40,778 nucleotides of DNA. Origin: an uncultured Bacteroidota bacterium. GTDB taxonomy: Bacteria > Bacteroidota > Bacteroidia > Bacteroidales > F082. Numbering within the stretch: the first letter of the stretch is position 1; each line of letters starts with the position of its first letter. Of the stretch, positions 33,696 through 40,778 are shown in pieces. The notes below the pieces were generated by a model. It worked only from the letters and a program-made list of their open reading frames with translations. It was not told the origin of the DNA and did not search any database. The translations under genes and the position numbers were made by a program. The stretch is taken from the NCBI GenBank assembly GCA_937912115.1, contig CALDOI010000073.1:1-40778 (forward strand). The letters run 5' to 3'.

Positions 33696-33728
33696 CTAAC
33701 GAATATTCATTTTATTCATACGAATAGT
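33696..33728 (+). promoter_or_regulatory. Paired direct repeat, candidate LytTR operator
   Basis: ACGAATA occurs at 33699-33705 and 33720-33726; the wider word is CnnACGAATAnT (33696-33707 and 33717-33728). The 21-base period equals two helical turns, the geometry LytTR domains use. It lies 54 bases before the promoter of the next gene. Confidence 0.45.
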
Positions 33729-33757
33729 AAAAAATAGTAAGCGCATATTCATTGCTC

Positions 33758-33789
33758 TTTCAAAAAAGATATTCCCACATGTATTTTTG
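33758..33789 (+). promoter_or_regulatory. Promoter of the small lipoprotein gene
   Basis: TTTC (33758-33761) and TATTTTTG (33782-33789) are 20 bases apart, a good Bacteroidota promoter. The lipoprotein ATG is 49 bases downstream of the -7 element. Confidence 0.6.
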
Positions 33790-33837
33790 AAATTAATTTT
33801 TAACCCGTTTGCTATTGCAGACATAAAACTTAAAATT

Positions 33838-34266
33838 ATGAATACTAAAAATTTATTAAAAGTACTAGGTGTAGTTCTATTCAGCCTAATCATGGTTTAT
33901 GGAACATCTTGCAAAAAGGAAGAGGTAGTGGTTACTCCACCACCAGCGGCATATGTACCTGGCTTTTCGGCTACTTATTTTACTGTAAATGCTGGTGCAG
34001 TAGAGGTTCTCGATTTTTACATTACCTGCACAACTGATGATTGGGAAATGATAAAAGTTAACGTTATTTATCCTGGTGGTGCTGGAAATGATGAGTTTCC
34101 TGGTAGCGGTGCATTGTTAACCAAAGGTAATCCTTTCACTTTCACTACCTATTTTCCAAAATTGGGTGGCTCATGGACCTTTAATATTACCGGAAATATA
34201 AAATCAGGTGATCATTTAGGCGAAAGTTTCACAGTTTCTACAACAGTAAATATTTCAGCCAAATAA
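33838..34266 (+). CDS. Small lipoprotein of unknown function
   Basis: I do not recognise the family. The 142-residue protein starts at the ATG at 33838 (MNTKNLLKVLGVV), not the frame's earlier codon at 33787, because only the later start gives a good lipoprotein signal peptide. The lipobox is GTSC (Cys26, in YGTSCKKEEVVVTPPPAA). Acidic and proline residues after the cysteine form a flexible linker. The remainder is a predicted all-beta domain with PGFSATYFTVNAG and GGSWTFNITGNIKSGDH segments, resembling an immunoglobulin-like or Spy-type small sandwich. It has its own promoter, a direct repeat upstream and two hairpins downstream. Its position after a LytTR regulator suggests it could be that system's output. 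Confidence 0.82.
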   Translation: MNTKNLLKVLGVVLFSLIMVYGTSCKKEEVVVTPPPAAYVPGFSATYFTVNAGAVEVLDFYITCTTDDWEMIKVNVIYPGGAGNDEFPGSGALLTKGNPFTFTTYFPKLGGSWTFNITGNIKSGDHLGESFTVSTTVNISAK

Positions 34267-34281
34267 AAATTAATAATTATA

Positions 34282-34311
34282 AAGAAGGGTCGGATAATAA
34301 CGACCTTTCTT
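34282..34311. terminator. Terminator hairpin after the small lipoprotein
   Basis: AAGAAGGGTCG (34282-34292) pairs with CGACCTTTCTT (34301-34311) over 11 positions with one G-U pair and an eight-base loop, followed by CATAATTTTTTG. It can also serve the convergent trxB transcript. Confidence 0.75.
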
Positions 34312-34348
34312 CATAATTTTTTGTAGCCTGATAGTTAATTGGGTACTT

Positions 34349-34380
34349 AACTTCCTTGCCATTGTGGTGAGGAAGTTTTT
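34349..34380. terminator. Second hairpin between convergent genes
   Basis: AACTTCCT (34349-34356) and AGGAAGTT (34370-34377) form a perfect eight-base stem, with a T run on the plus strand. It ends next to the trxB stop codon, so it is a back-up terminator for plus-strand transcripts and may block read-through into trxB antisense. Confidence 0.65.
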
Positions 34381-35317
34381 ATTGTTCTCCTAAGAATCTT
34401 TCAGATTCAATAGCTGCCATACAACCTGTACCGGCTGCCGTAATAGCTTGTCTGTAATGCTTATCCTGAACATCGCCGGCAGCAAAAATACCAGGGATAT
34501 TTGTTGCGGTTGAATCAGGCTTTGTTATAAGATATCCTGTTTCGTCCATATCGAGTTTGCCTTTAAAGAGTTCTGTGTTCGGGGTATGGCCTATTGCTAC
34601 AAAGAAACCCTCAATATCAATTTTACGTTCTTCCCCTGTTTTCTTATTAAAAACTATGGCTCCATCAAGAGCTTTGGTAAAACCCTGTTCAGTTCCAACA
34701 ATTTCCTTAACCTCTGTATCCCACAAAATTTCAATATTTGAAGTTTTAAGTACACGGTTTACCATGGCCTTTGAAGCCCTCAGTTCATTACGCCTATGGA
34801 TCAGGTAAACTTTATTTACAATATTGGCAAGATAAGTAGCTTCTTCAGCCGCAGTATCACCACCGCCAACTACTGCAACATCCCTGCCTTTATAGAAAAA
34901 TCCATCGCAAGTTGCGCATGCAGATACACCGCCACCCTTAAATCGTTCTTCAGACTCTAATCCCAGATACTGGGCAGTTGCTCCGGTCGCGATAATAATT
35001 GTTTCGGCCATAATCTGATTTCCATCATCAATATCTACTTTGAAAGGACGTTGGGTTGTGTCTACATTAGTAACCATACCCCATCTGGTATCAGTTCCAA
35101 AACGTTCGGCTTGTTTTTTTAGGTCTTCCATCAATGTAGGCCCATCGACACCATCAGGGTATCCGGGGAAATTGTCAACCTCAGTGGTGGTTGTTAATTG
35201 TCCGCCAGGTTGCATTCCTTCATACATTACAGGTTTTAAATCAGCACGTGCAGCGTAAATAGCGGCAGTATATCCGGCAGGGCCAGAGCCTATTATCAGG
35301 CATTTAGTTTTTTCCAT
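34379..35317 (-). CDS. trxB: Thioredoxin-disulfide reductase
   Basis: The 312-residue FAD/NADPH enzyme keeps thioredoxin reduced in the cytoplasm. It shows the FAD-binding GSGPAGYTAAIYAARADLKP (residues 9-28), the active-site CATCDGF motif, the NADPH-binding GGGDTAAEEATYLA, and the C-terminal GIFAAGDVQDKHYRQAITAAGTGCMAAI. Length is standard for low-molecular-weight TrxB. It is convergent with the small lipoprotein gene across two hairpins and is followed by no other minus-strand gene, so it is monocistronic. Confidence 0.97.
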   Translation of the reverse strand: MEKTKCLIIGSGPAGYTAAIYAARADLKPVMYEGMQPGGQLTTTTEVDNFPGYPDGVDGPTLMEDLKKQAERFGTDTRWGMVTNVDTTQRPFKVDIDDGNQIMAETIIIATGATAQYLGLESEERFKGGGVSACATCDGFFYKGRDVAVVGGGDTAAEEATYLANIVNKVYLIHRRNELRASKAMVNRVLKTSNIEILWDTEVKEIVGTEQGFTKALDGAIVFNKKTGEERKIDIEGFFVAIGHTPNTELFKGKLDMDETGYLITKPDSTATNIPGIFAAGDVQDKHYRQAITAAGTGCMAAIESERFLGEQ

Positions 35318-35488
35318 TTATAATTGATTTATAGATTATTTTTGATATGTAATGTCAATAAAAATGCCAAGATACTTAATTCAGTGATTTGATTAATATA
35401 ATGACATTATGTCTTGGTATAAATAATTAACACAAATATACAAACTAAAAAATATGAATAGCTTGGAGTGTTGTTGATCAAAATACAT

Positions 35489-35496
35489 TATTTTTG
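35489..35496 (+). promoter_or_regulatory. -7 element of tRNA-Pro
   Basis: TATTTTTG is a full match to TAnnTTTG, ending 13 bases before the mature 5' end of the tRNA. Confidence 0.5.
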
Positions 35497-35509
35497 TCCT
35501 CCTAAAAAT

Positions 35510-35582
35510 CGGGGTGTGGCGCAGTTGGTAGCGTGCTTGACTGGGGGTCAAGAGGTCGCAAGTTCAAGTCTTGTCACTCCGA
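35510..35582 (+). tRNA. tRNA-Pro (anticodon GGG)
   Basis: The 73-base gene folds as a standard cloverleaf. The acceptor stem CGGGGTG pairs with CACTCCG (one G-U pair), with the C1-G72 pair and discriminator A73 typical of proline tRNAs. The anticodon stem CTTGA/TCAAG encloses the loop CTGGGGG, giving anticodon GGG at 35543-35545, and the T arm has GCAAG/CTTGT around TTCAAGT. CCA is not encoded. It reads CCC and CCU codons. A hairpin terminator follows immediately, so it is a single-gene transcript. The overlapping upstream extension of the GH47 frame is not coding. Confidence 0.95.
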
Positions 35583-35583
35583 C

Positions 35584-35616
35584 AAAAGTCCTTTGGTCTC
35601 AGAGGACTTTTTTTTT
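35584..35616 (+). terminator. Rho-independent terminator after tRNA-Pro
   Basis: AAAAGTCCT (35584-35592) pairs perfectly with AGGACTTTT (35603-35611), the T run continuing for several more bases. It begins two bases after the tRNA discriminator base. Confidence 0.85.
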
Positions 35617-35690
35617 ATCCACTTGTTAAAATAATATGCATTATTAACTGCCCAATATTGTATTTTAGCAAGCCAACAAAAACATTTATT

Positions 35691-37112
35691 ATGAAGAAAA
35701 TAATATTTGCATTTAGCTTTATATCATGTTTCATTTTATCTTGTGAAAATCATACTATTGAAAGCACCATCGATACATCAAAACCTAGTATTGGTATAGC
35801 TGATTCATTGGTTAATCAGGTTGCCACCGAAACTCTTCGTTCATGGCAGGCATACACAAAATATGCTTGGGGACATGATGCTTTAAAACCGCTTTCGAAA
35901 ACATATTCCGACTGGTATAATGAGCCACTTTATATTTCTCCTATTGATGCTTACAGCACACTGGAACTCATGGGATTTGCCGATGAAGCCGCGAAAATTG
36001 AAGCATATGTTGTTGACTCGTTGGATTTTGACAAGAATATTAATGTGAAAGTATTTGAGGTAAATATCAGGATATTAGGTGGCTTGCTTGCAATGTACGA
36101 ATTATCTGCAAATCAAAAAGTACTTGATAAAGCCAGAGATTTTGCCGATAGAATGCTACCTGCCTTCAATACAAAAACAGGAATTCCAACATACTGGATA
36201 AACCTAAGCACTGGAGAAGCCACAGGTGATACCGTTAATGTGGCAGAGGCTGCTACATACACATTCGAAATGGGTATTCTTAGTTATTATACAAGTGATC
36301 CAAAATATTATCAGGCAGGTAAAAAGGCCACAATGGCAATTTATAATCGCCGTTCTGAACTTGGTTTGATAGGTGATGTTATTGATGTTGAAACCGGGGA
36401 ATGGGTTAGCAAGCAAAGTCATATTTGTGCTGGGGTGGATTCTTATTATGAATATCTTTATAAGAGTTATCTTATGTTTAATGATCGGCAGCTAGGCGAG
36501 GTTTGGGATAATAGTATAAACACTATAAATACTTATATTGCCGAAGAATATAATGGTAAACTATGGTATAGCAGAGTTAATATGGATACTGGTAAACCGG
36601 TATCCTCGGTTATTACATTATATGATGCGTTTTTTCCCGCTATTTTAGCACTATCGGGAGATACCACGAGAGCCATTGAACTTCAGAGTACATGGAATTG
36701 GGTTTGGAACCGATATGGTTTAGAGCCAACAGTATATGATTTTAGAAAAGATACATCAGGATATCCGGTTTATGATTTAAATCCTGAGATAATTGAATCA
36801 GCATATTATTTGTACCATATCACCGGGAATAAAGAATATTTTGATATGAACATGAAATATTGGAATGATATTATGCGCTATTGCAGAACTGATATTGCGT
36901 ATACATCAGTAAAAAATGTAGTTACGAAAGAACAGAGAGATTATATGCCTACATTTTTCTTCGCAGAAACTCTTAAATATCTTTACCTAACCTTTTCACA
37001 TGGTAGCAATACCACATATCTTGATGAACACATTTTCAATACCGAAGCTCATCCATTTAAAAAGTCAAATTTCGATCATGAGGTTGCAAAAAAACGGTTG
37101 GGCATAGATTAA
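35691..37112 (+). CDS. GH47-family alpha-mannosidase-like lipoprotein
   Basis: The 473-residue protein starts at the ATG at 35691; the open frame before it runs through the tRNA gene. It has a lipoprotein signal (FILSC, Cys18), so it should sit on the cell surface or face the periplasm. The rest follows glycoside hydrolase family 47 (class I alpha-1,2-mannosidase) closely: YTKYAWGHDALKPLS (55-69), ISPIDAYSTLELMGF, VFEVNIRILGGLLAMYEL (E123, likely general acid) and NVAEAATYTFE. Further on are GVDSYYEYLYKSYLM (D250), LNPEIIESAYYLYHITG (E366), TFFFAETLKYLYLTFS and the closing FNTEAHPF, whose Asn-Thr binds Ca2+. It probably trims mannose from host or algal glycans. No PUL genes are adjacent. Confidence 0.9.
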   Translation: MKKIIFAFSFISCFILSCENHTIESTIDTSKPSIGIADSLVNQVATETLRSWQAYTKYAWGHDALKPLSKTYSDWYNEPLYISPIDAYSTLELMGFADEAAKIEAYVVDSLDFDKNINVKVFEVNIRILGGLLAMYELSANQKVLDKARDFADRMLPAFNTKTGIPTYWINLSTGEATGDTVNVAEAATYTFEMGILSYYTSDPKYYQAGKKATMAIYNRRSELGLIGDVIDVETGEWVSKQSHICAGVDSYYEYLYKSYLMFNDRQLGEVWDNSINTINTYIAEEYNGKLWYSRVNMDTGKPVSSVITLYDAFFPAILALSGDTTRAIELQSTWNWVWNRYGLEPTVYDFRKDTSGYPVYDLNPEIIESAYYLYHITGNKEYFDMNMKYWNDIMRYCRTDIAYTSVKNVVTKEQRDYMPTFFFAETLKYLYLTFSHGSNTTYLDEHIFNTEAHPFKKSNFDHEVAKKRLGID

Positions 37113-37756
37113 TCGTCAGCCTTATCCTTTAACAATGGAACAAATCTAAAATCGCCGAAACGTTCCTCAATAAGTTTATTATCAGCTGTTTTCGTTATCC
37201 TAAGCATGGTTTGGATATCACCACTTCCCAAGGGAACTACAAGTTTTCCTCCCGGTTTAAGTTGTTGAATCAGATCATCAGATATATCAGGAGCAGCAGC
37301 AGTTATTAATATTCGGTCGTATGGCGCAAAAGAAGGCACCCCTTTGTTTCCGTCTCCATAGAAGAATTTAATTTTGTATCCAAGATTTGCAATGAATTCT
37401 TTTGTTTTATGAAAAAGTTTACGCTGTCGCTCAATACTAAATACTTTGGCTCCTAATTCCTCAAGCACACATGCCTGATAACCCGATCCTGATCCTATTT
37501 CCAATACTTTATGTCCTTTTGACACATCTAATATTTCAGTTTGAAATGCAACAGTATATGGTTGAGAGATAGTTTGTCCTGATCCGATTGGAAACGGTTT
37601 GTCGTCATACGCAAATTCAAGAAATGAAGAATCTAAAAAAATATGCCTGGGAATTTTATTAATAGCTTCAAGTACATTCTCGTTCGTAATTCCTTTCCTT
37701 CGTATGCTTTCAACAAGCTTTTTACGCATCCCCTTATGACGATATGAATCTACCAT
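37109..37756 (-). CDS. pcm: Protein-L-isoaspartate O-methyltransferase
   Basis: The 215-residue enzyme methylates isoaspartyl residues in ageing proteins, using S-adenosylmethionine, so that they can be repaired to aspartate. It shows the N-terminal IPRHIFLD, the substrate-site GSGQTISQPYTVAFQTEIL, the SAM-binding VLEIGSGSGYQACVL, and the C-terminal DRILITAAAPDISDDLIQQLKPGGKLVVPLG. Length is standard. It is convergent with the GH47 gene (stop codons overlap by four bases) and divergent from the Gfo/Idh gene. Confidence 0.96.
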   Translation of the reverse strand: MVDSYRHKGMRKKLVESIRRKGITNENVLEAINKIPRHIFLDSSFLEFAYDDKPFPIGSGQTISQPYTVAFQTEILDVSKGHKVLEIGSGSGYQACVLEELGAKVFSIERQRKLFHKTKEFIANLGYKIKFFYGDGNKGVPSFAPYDRILITAAAPDISDDLIQQLKPGGKLVVPLGSGDIQTMLRITKTADNKLIEERFGDFRFVPLLKDKADD

Positions 37757-37810
37757 GTATATTATCGATTAATTTGTGCGAAAATAGGAATATTGACTGC
37801 AAGAAAAAAT

Positions 37811-37818
37811 TACTTTTG
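37811..37818 (+). promoter_or_regulatory. -7 element for the oxidoreductase gene
   Basis: TACTTTTG matches TAnnTTTG, 16 bases before the start codon. A TTG 15 bases upstream (37793-37795) is a possible but close -33 element. Confidence 0.45.
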
Positions 37819-37834
37819 TCAAAATTTTTAAATC

Positions 37835-38821
37835 ATGTTGAAAATCGGAGTATTGGGCGTTGGCCATTTAGGAAAAATTCACTTAAAGTGCATCAAAGAG
37901 ATTGACGGTTACGAGCTTGTTGGCTTTTATGATACAGATGAAAAAGCACTTAAGGTAGTTGAGGAAGAATATGGAGTTAAAGGATATAGCAACATTGATA
38001 AATTGATAGGTGCTGTTGATGTAGTAGATATTGTTACTCCCACAATATCTCATTTTTCGTGTGCAAAAAGTGCTATCGAAAATCATAAGCATGTTTTTAT
38101 CGAAAAGCCTATTGTTACTACACCCGAAGAGGCCCGCGAATTAATTGAATTGGCAAAAAGCAAAAATGTAAAGGTTCAGGTTGGACATGTTGAAAGATTT
38201 AATCCTGCATTTATTGCTGCCAGTCATGCCTTAAAAAACCCAATGTTTATAGAATCCCACAGGTTAGCTCATTTTAATCCGAGGGGTACCGATGTTCCGG
38301 TTGTATTGGATTTGATGATTCATGATATTGATATTATACTTAAAGCCGTTGGTTCGGAGGTAACAAAGGTTAGTGCCAGCGGGGTTAATGTAGTTAGTGA
38401 TACTCCTGATATTGCAAATGCACGCCTTGAATTTAAAAATGGTGCCGTTGCAAATCTTACAGCAAGTAGGATATCATTAAAAAATATGCGTAAGATTAGA
38501 TTTTTCCAACGTGATGCGTACATTACAGTTGATTTTCTTGAAAAAGTTTCGGAAATAGTTAAGATGGAAGAATTAGATAGTGAACCTGATGATCCAATGG
38601 CAATGATTATTGATTTGGGACCTAACAAGAAGAAACGCAGAATCTTTTTTGATAAACCAAAGGTTACTAATATTAATGCAATTGTTGAGGAGTTAAAGAG
38701 CTTTCTGAATTCGGTTGAAAGTAACTCAACGCCAACTGTAACAATTGAAGATGGATACAATGCATTAAACGTTGCACACATGATTATGAATGAAATAGGT
38801 AACTCCACGGCCAGTTCTTAA
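37835..38821 (+). CDS. Gfo/Idh/MocA-family oxidoreductase
   Basis: The 328-residue NAD(P)-dependent dehydrogenase has a Rossmann start (IGVLGVGHLGKIHLKCI), the D-T-D acidic end of strand 2 (GFYDTDEKAL), VDIVTPTISH, the catalytic EKP motif (FIEKPIVTTPEEARELI), and the HVERFNPA segment. This is followed by the alpha/beta substrate domain (including the HDIDIIL motif, about 165-171). Family members oxidise sugars, inositols or UDP-sugars; the substrate here is unknown. It is followed after a 61-base gap, holding an inverted repeat, by a lipoprotein and a sugar transferase gene. Confidence 0.92.
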   Translation: MLKIGVLGVGHLGKIHLKCIKEIDGYELVGFYDTDEKALKVVEEEYGVKGYSNIDKLIGAVDVVDIVTPTISHFSCAKSAIENHKHVFIEKPIVTTPEEARELIELAKSKNVKVQVGHVERFNPAFIAASHALKNPMFIESHRLAHFNPRGTDVPVVLDLMIHDIDIILKAVGSEVTKVSASGVNVVSDTPDIANARLEFKNGAVANLTASRISLKNMRKIRFFQRDAYITVDFLEKVSEIVKMEELDSEPDDPMAMIIDLGPNKKKRRIFFDKPKVTNINAIVEELKSFLNSVESNSTPTVTIEDGYNALNVAHMIMNEIGNSTASS

Positions 38822-38827
38822 AAAATT

Positions 38828-38870
38828 GTTTTTATAACAATATCAAACACAATTACCCGTTATAAAAAAC
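38828..38870. repeat. AT-rich inverted repeat between oxidoreductase and lipoprotein genes
   Basis: GTTTTTATAAC (38828-38838) and GTTATAAAAAAC (38859-38870) form an 11-base inverted repeat with one extra A and a 20-base spacer. There is no T tract on either side, so it may be a regulator site, an attenuator-like hairpin or a weak terminator. Confidence 0.5.
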
Positions 38871-38882
38871 ATAAGAAACTAA

Positions 38883-39791
38883 ATGTTGAGAAGAGGTTTA
38901 AAAGTTTACAATTTTTCGGTTGTTATATTGCTAAGTGTTTTTGTTGTAAGTGGATGCTACAAGTTTAAAGGCGATGAAACAATTCCTGCTTATATAAGTA
39001 TTGATGATATTAATCTCAACACTTATTATCCCGATGAAGGAACTAATTCAGAAGATATTATAGATGTTTGGGTTTACCTCGATGATGGATTAGTAGGAGT
39101 ATTTGAATTGCCCATACAGGATTATGAGCCTATTCCTATACTAGCATCTGGTAAACATAAACTTGAGATAAGGCCGGGTATTAAACTAAATGGGATATCT
39201 AGTACAAGAGTTCCATATCCTTTTTACAAACCAATAATTTTTGAGGATTTCGATTTTATTCCAGGTACTACTCAATCTCTTGGAACTTTAACTACAACAT
39301 ACTATTCTGACACTAAATTTGCATGGTTAGAGGGTTTTGAACAATCAAGTATTTCGTTTGAAAACTATAATGATACAATAATCCAACGAACAGAACCAGA
39401 AAATAATCCCATTGCCTTTCTAAGTCCAAATTCGAGGTATTCAGGCGAAATAAATTTAACAACAGAAAGAAGTCAGTGGCTGGGGACTTCATATAATAGT
39501 TTTGACATGCAAACTGCCGGCACAATAATATTGCTGGAGCTGAATTTTAAAACCAACAATTATCTACAAGTTGGGCTTTGGATTCGTGATCAATATGGGC
39601 TAGATGAAAAGGATTTGCTTATATTAAATCATACCGATGGTGAGTGGAAGAAAATATATATCAATTTAGGGTCTAATTTATCTCTAGCTCCATTGGCATA
39701 CGATTATAAGGTAATCTTTAGAGCAGGTTTGGAAAGCGATTTAACAAGTACCAAATTATTAATTGATAATATAAAAATAGTGTATAGGTAA
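38883..39791 (+). CDS. Lipoprotein of unknown function, coupled to sugar transferase
   Basis: I do not recognise the family. The 302-residue protein has a basic N terminus and lipoprotein signal with lipobox VSGC (Cys25, in VFVVSGCYKFKG). An Ig-like or carboxypeptidase-regulatory-like first half follows (about 35-150), containing PAYISIDDINLNTYY and a repeated PIPILASGKHKLEIRPG pattern. The second half (about 160-302) is a beta-sandwich that resembles carbohydrate-binding modules (SFDMQTAGTIILLELNFKTN, WKKIYINLGSN, TSTKLLIDNIKIVYR). The final LLIDNIKIV pattern is common in such modules. It ends six bases before the sugar transferase start, so the genes are coupled. Confidence 0.8.
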   Translation: MLRRGLKVYNFSVVILLSVFVVSGCYKFKGDETIPAYISIDDINLNTYYPDEGTNSEDIIDVWVYLDDGLVGVFELPIQDYEPIPILASGKHKLEIRPGIKLNGISSTRVPYPFYKPIIFEDFDFIPGTTQSLGTLTTTYYSDTKFAWLEGFEQSSISFENYNDTIIQRTEPENNPIAFLSPNSRYSGEINLTTERSQWLGTSYNSFDMQTAGTIILLELNFKTNNYLQVGLWIRDQYGLDEKDLLILNHTDGEWKKIYINLGSNLSLAPLAYDYKVIFRAGLESDLTSTKLLIDNIKIVYR

Positions 39792-39797
39792 TTAGTT

Positions 39798-40778
39798 ATG
39801 AATAGACGGTTACAGGTTACTAAATATGTGTTTTTCGACTGGTTGGCAGCAGCAATTGCGTGGAGTCTATTTTATGTCTATCGTAAATATACCGAGGACA
39901 ACAGTGTTTTTTCACACATCGAAACAATTTGGGCCGACAATAAACTATGGTTAGGCTTATTTCTGGTTCCCGTGTTTTGGCTGGCATTATACATAGTTAT
40001 TGGATCGTACCGTCGTATTTACAGAAAAGCGAGGTTGAAAGAGTTAGGGCAAACCTTTTTCGTTACAATAATTGGTGTCACTATTATTTTCTTCGTTTTA
40101 ATTCTTGATGATGTGATACTCACATATAAATCATATTATCAGTCGTTTGTAACTCTATTTTCCTTCCAATTCCTACTTACATATAGCTTCCGATTAATTA
40201 TTACCACTGCTACTGTACGCAAAATACACTCTGGTAAAATTGGCTTTAATACTGTTATTGTGGGTAGTAACGGAAACGCAATGAAAGTATATAATGATAT
40301 CTCCAAACAAGAACTATCATCGGGTAATAAGTTTGTTGGTTTTGTAAATGTTCATGATTTTAGATTTTTTAAAATTGAACAATTTATTCCACATCTTGGC
40401 GCATATAAAGACTTAAATAAGGTTATTCAGGATTATCAAATTGAGGAGGTTATAATTGCCATTGAAAGGTCGGAAATTGACACAGTTGAGAGAATAATAA
40501 CGGAACTTGAAACAACTAATGTACTTATTAAAGTAATCCCATTAATGCAAGATATTATTTTTGGATCTGTAAAAGTATCAGGTATTTTTCATACACCTCT
40601 TATTGAAATATCTCCTGATTTAATGCCAGCCTGGCAACAAACAATTAAAAGGGTAATTGATATTCTTGTATCACTGGTTGCGATGATATTATTACTCCCG
40701 GTATATATTTTTACAGCCATAGGGGTAAAGATGTCATCAAAAGGGCCAATATTATTTTCGCAGGAAAGAATCGGTAAG
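39798..40778 (+). CDS. Polyprenyl-phosphate sugar (glycosyl-1-phosphate) transferase, N-terminal part
   Basis: The frame is open for 327 codons from the ATG at 39798 to the window edge, so the gene is cut by the window and its 3' end is missing. Residues 1-135 hold four membrane helices (DWLAAAIAWSLFYVYRKY, LWLGLFLVPVFWLALYIV, FFVTIIGVTIIFFVLIL and SFQFLLTYSF). A Rossmann-like CoA-binding domain follows (about 150-250, VIVGSNGNAMKVYNDI). After that comes the start of the bacterial sugar transferase domain (IKRVIDILVSLVAMILLLPVYI, then SSKGPILFSQERIGK). Such WcaJ/WbaP-type enzymes load the first sugar onto undecaprenyl phosphate to begin capsule, exopolysaccharide or O-antigen synthesis. More glycan genes probably follow downstream. 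Confidence 0.92.
   Translation, partial: MNRRLQVTKYVFFDWLAAAIAWSLFYVYRKYTEDNSVFSHIETIWADNKLWLGLFLVPVFWLALYIVIGSYRRIYRKARLKELGQTFFVTIIGVTIIFFVLILDDVILTYKSYYQSFVTLFSFQFLLTYSFRLIITTATVRKIHSGKIGFNTVIVGSNGNAMKVYNDISKQELSSGNKFVGFVNVHDFRFFKIEQFIPHLGAYKDLNKVIQDYQIEEVIIAIERSEIDTVERIITELETTNVLIKVIPLMQDIIFGSVKVSGIFHTPLIEISPDLMPAWQQTIKRVIDILVSLVAMILLLPVYIFTAIGVKMSSKGPILFSQERIGK

Noticed and set aside
35571-35690. 40-codon N-terminal extension of the GH47 gene
   Set aside because: It begins inside the tRNA-Pro gene, runs through its terminator, and would bury the lipoprotein signal peptide that starts at 35691.
38320-38808. 162-codon minus-strand frame within the Gfo/Idh gene
   Set aside because: The plus-strand gene has clear dehydrogenase motifs. 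The reverse frame is Ser/Leu-rich without a start signal or homologous features.
1-40778. CRISPR array, prophage, transposase or toxin-antitoxin module
   Set aside because: I looked for regularly spaced repeats, integrase/transposase motifs and small paired genes on both strands and saw none. The 22-base repeats at 11.8 kb are too short and degenerate to be CRISPR.

Overview
The window looks like an AT-rich chromosome segment from a Bacteroidota bacterium, most likely a Bacteroidales- or Marinilabiliales-like lineage. The reasons are: many TAnnTTTG promoter elements instead of sigma70 boxes, almost no Shine-Dalgarno sequences, a MiaA of the Bacteroidetes second type, a regulator-propeller/Y_Y_Y/LytS-type sensor kinase with a LytTR regulator, DUF4136 lipoproteins and several 'LS(A/S)C' lipoprotein signals. 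There is no phage, transposase, CRISPR array or rRNA. One tRNA gene, tRNA-Pro(GGG), is present.

Layout. 0.2-2.0 kb: an ArsP_2-type metal exporter behind rubrerythrin. 2.3-3.9 kb: a secreted M14 metallocarboxypeptidase, convergent with an overlapping flippase-sulfotransferase pair (3.9-6.3 kb). 6.4-11.1 kb: a small helical protein, the S1-domain protein CvfB, then an accessory-looking stretch holding a membrane protein, a CorA-like transporter and a stand-alone 7-bladed propeller protein. 11.3-18.2 kb (minus strand): macro-domain hydrolase, NfeD-type membrane protease with DUF2061, inositol monophosphatase overlapping a divergent Lgt-like protein, an EamA permease and a DASS anion transporter. 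18.3-20.0 kb: carbamate kinase convergent with the NADH-sensing repressor Rex. 20.2-21.4 kb: tandem DUF4136 lipoproteins.

21.5-27.4 kb (minus strand): outer-membrane barrel-like protein, Ca/Na antiporter, YggS/PLPBP, double-VOC lipoprotein, DUF302 and a long aromatic amino acid hydroxylase. 27.6-33.6 kb (plus): glycosyltransferase, miaA, a giant hybrid-style sensor kinase and its LytTR regulator, closed by a terminator. A small lipoprotein follows with a direct repeat in its promoter that could be the regulator's target. 34.4-37.8 kb: thioredoxin reductase, tRNA-Pro, a lipoprotein GH47 alpha-mannosidase and Pcm. 37.8-40.8 kb: Gfo/Idh/MocA oxidoreductase, a lipoprotein and the start of a polyprenyl-phosphate sugar transferase that runs off the window, probably the beginning of a surface-glycan locus.

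Physiology suggested: rubrerythrin, Rex, thioredoxin reductase and carbamate kinase fit an anaerobe or facultative anaerobe, while the tetrahydropterin-dependent hydroxylase needs O2, so an aerotolerant or facultative life is the simplest reading. No single new defence or mobile system is evident. The best leads are the bacterial GH47 enzyme, the possible LytTR operator, Rex autoregulation, the Lgt-like protein that lacks canonical residues, and the orphan propeller protein with insert-bearing blades.
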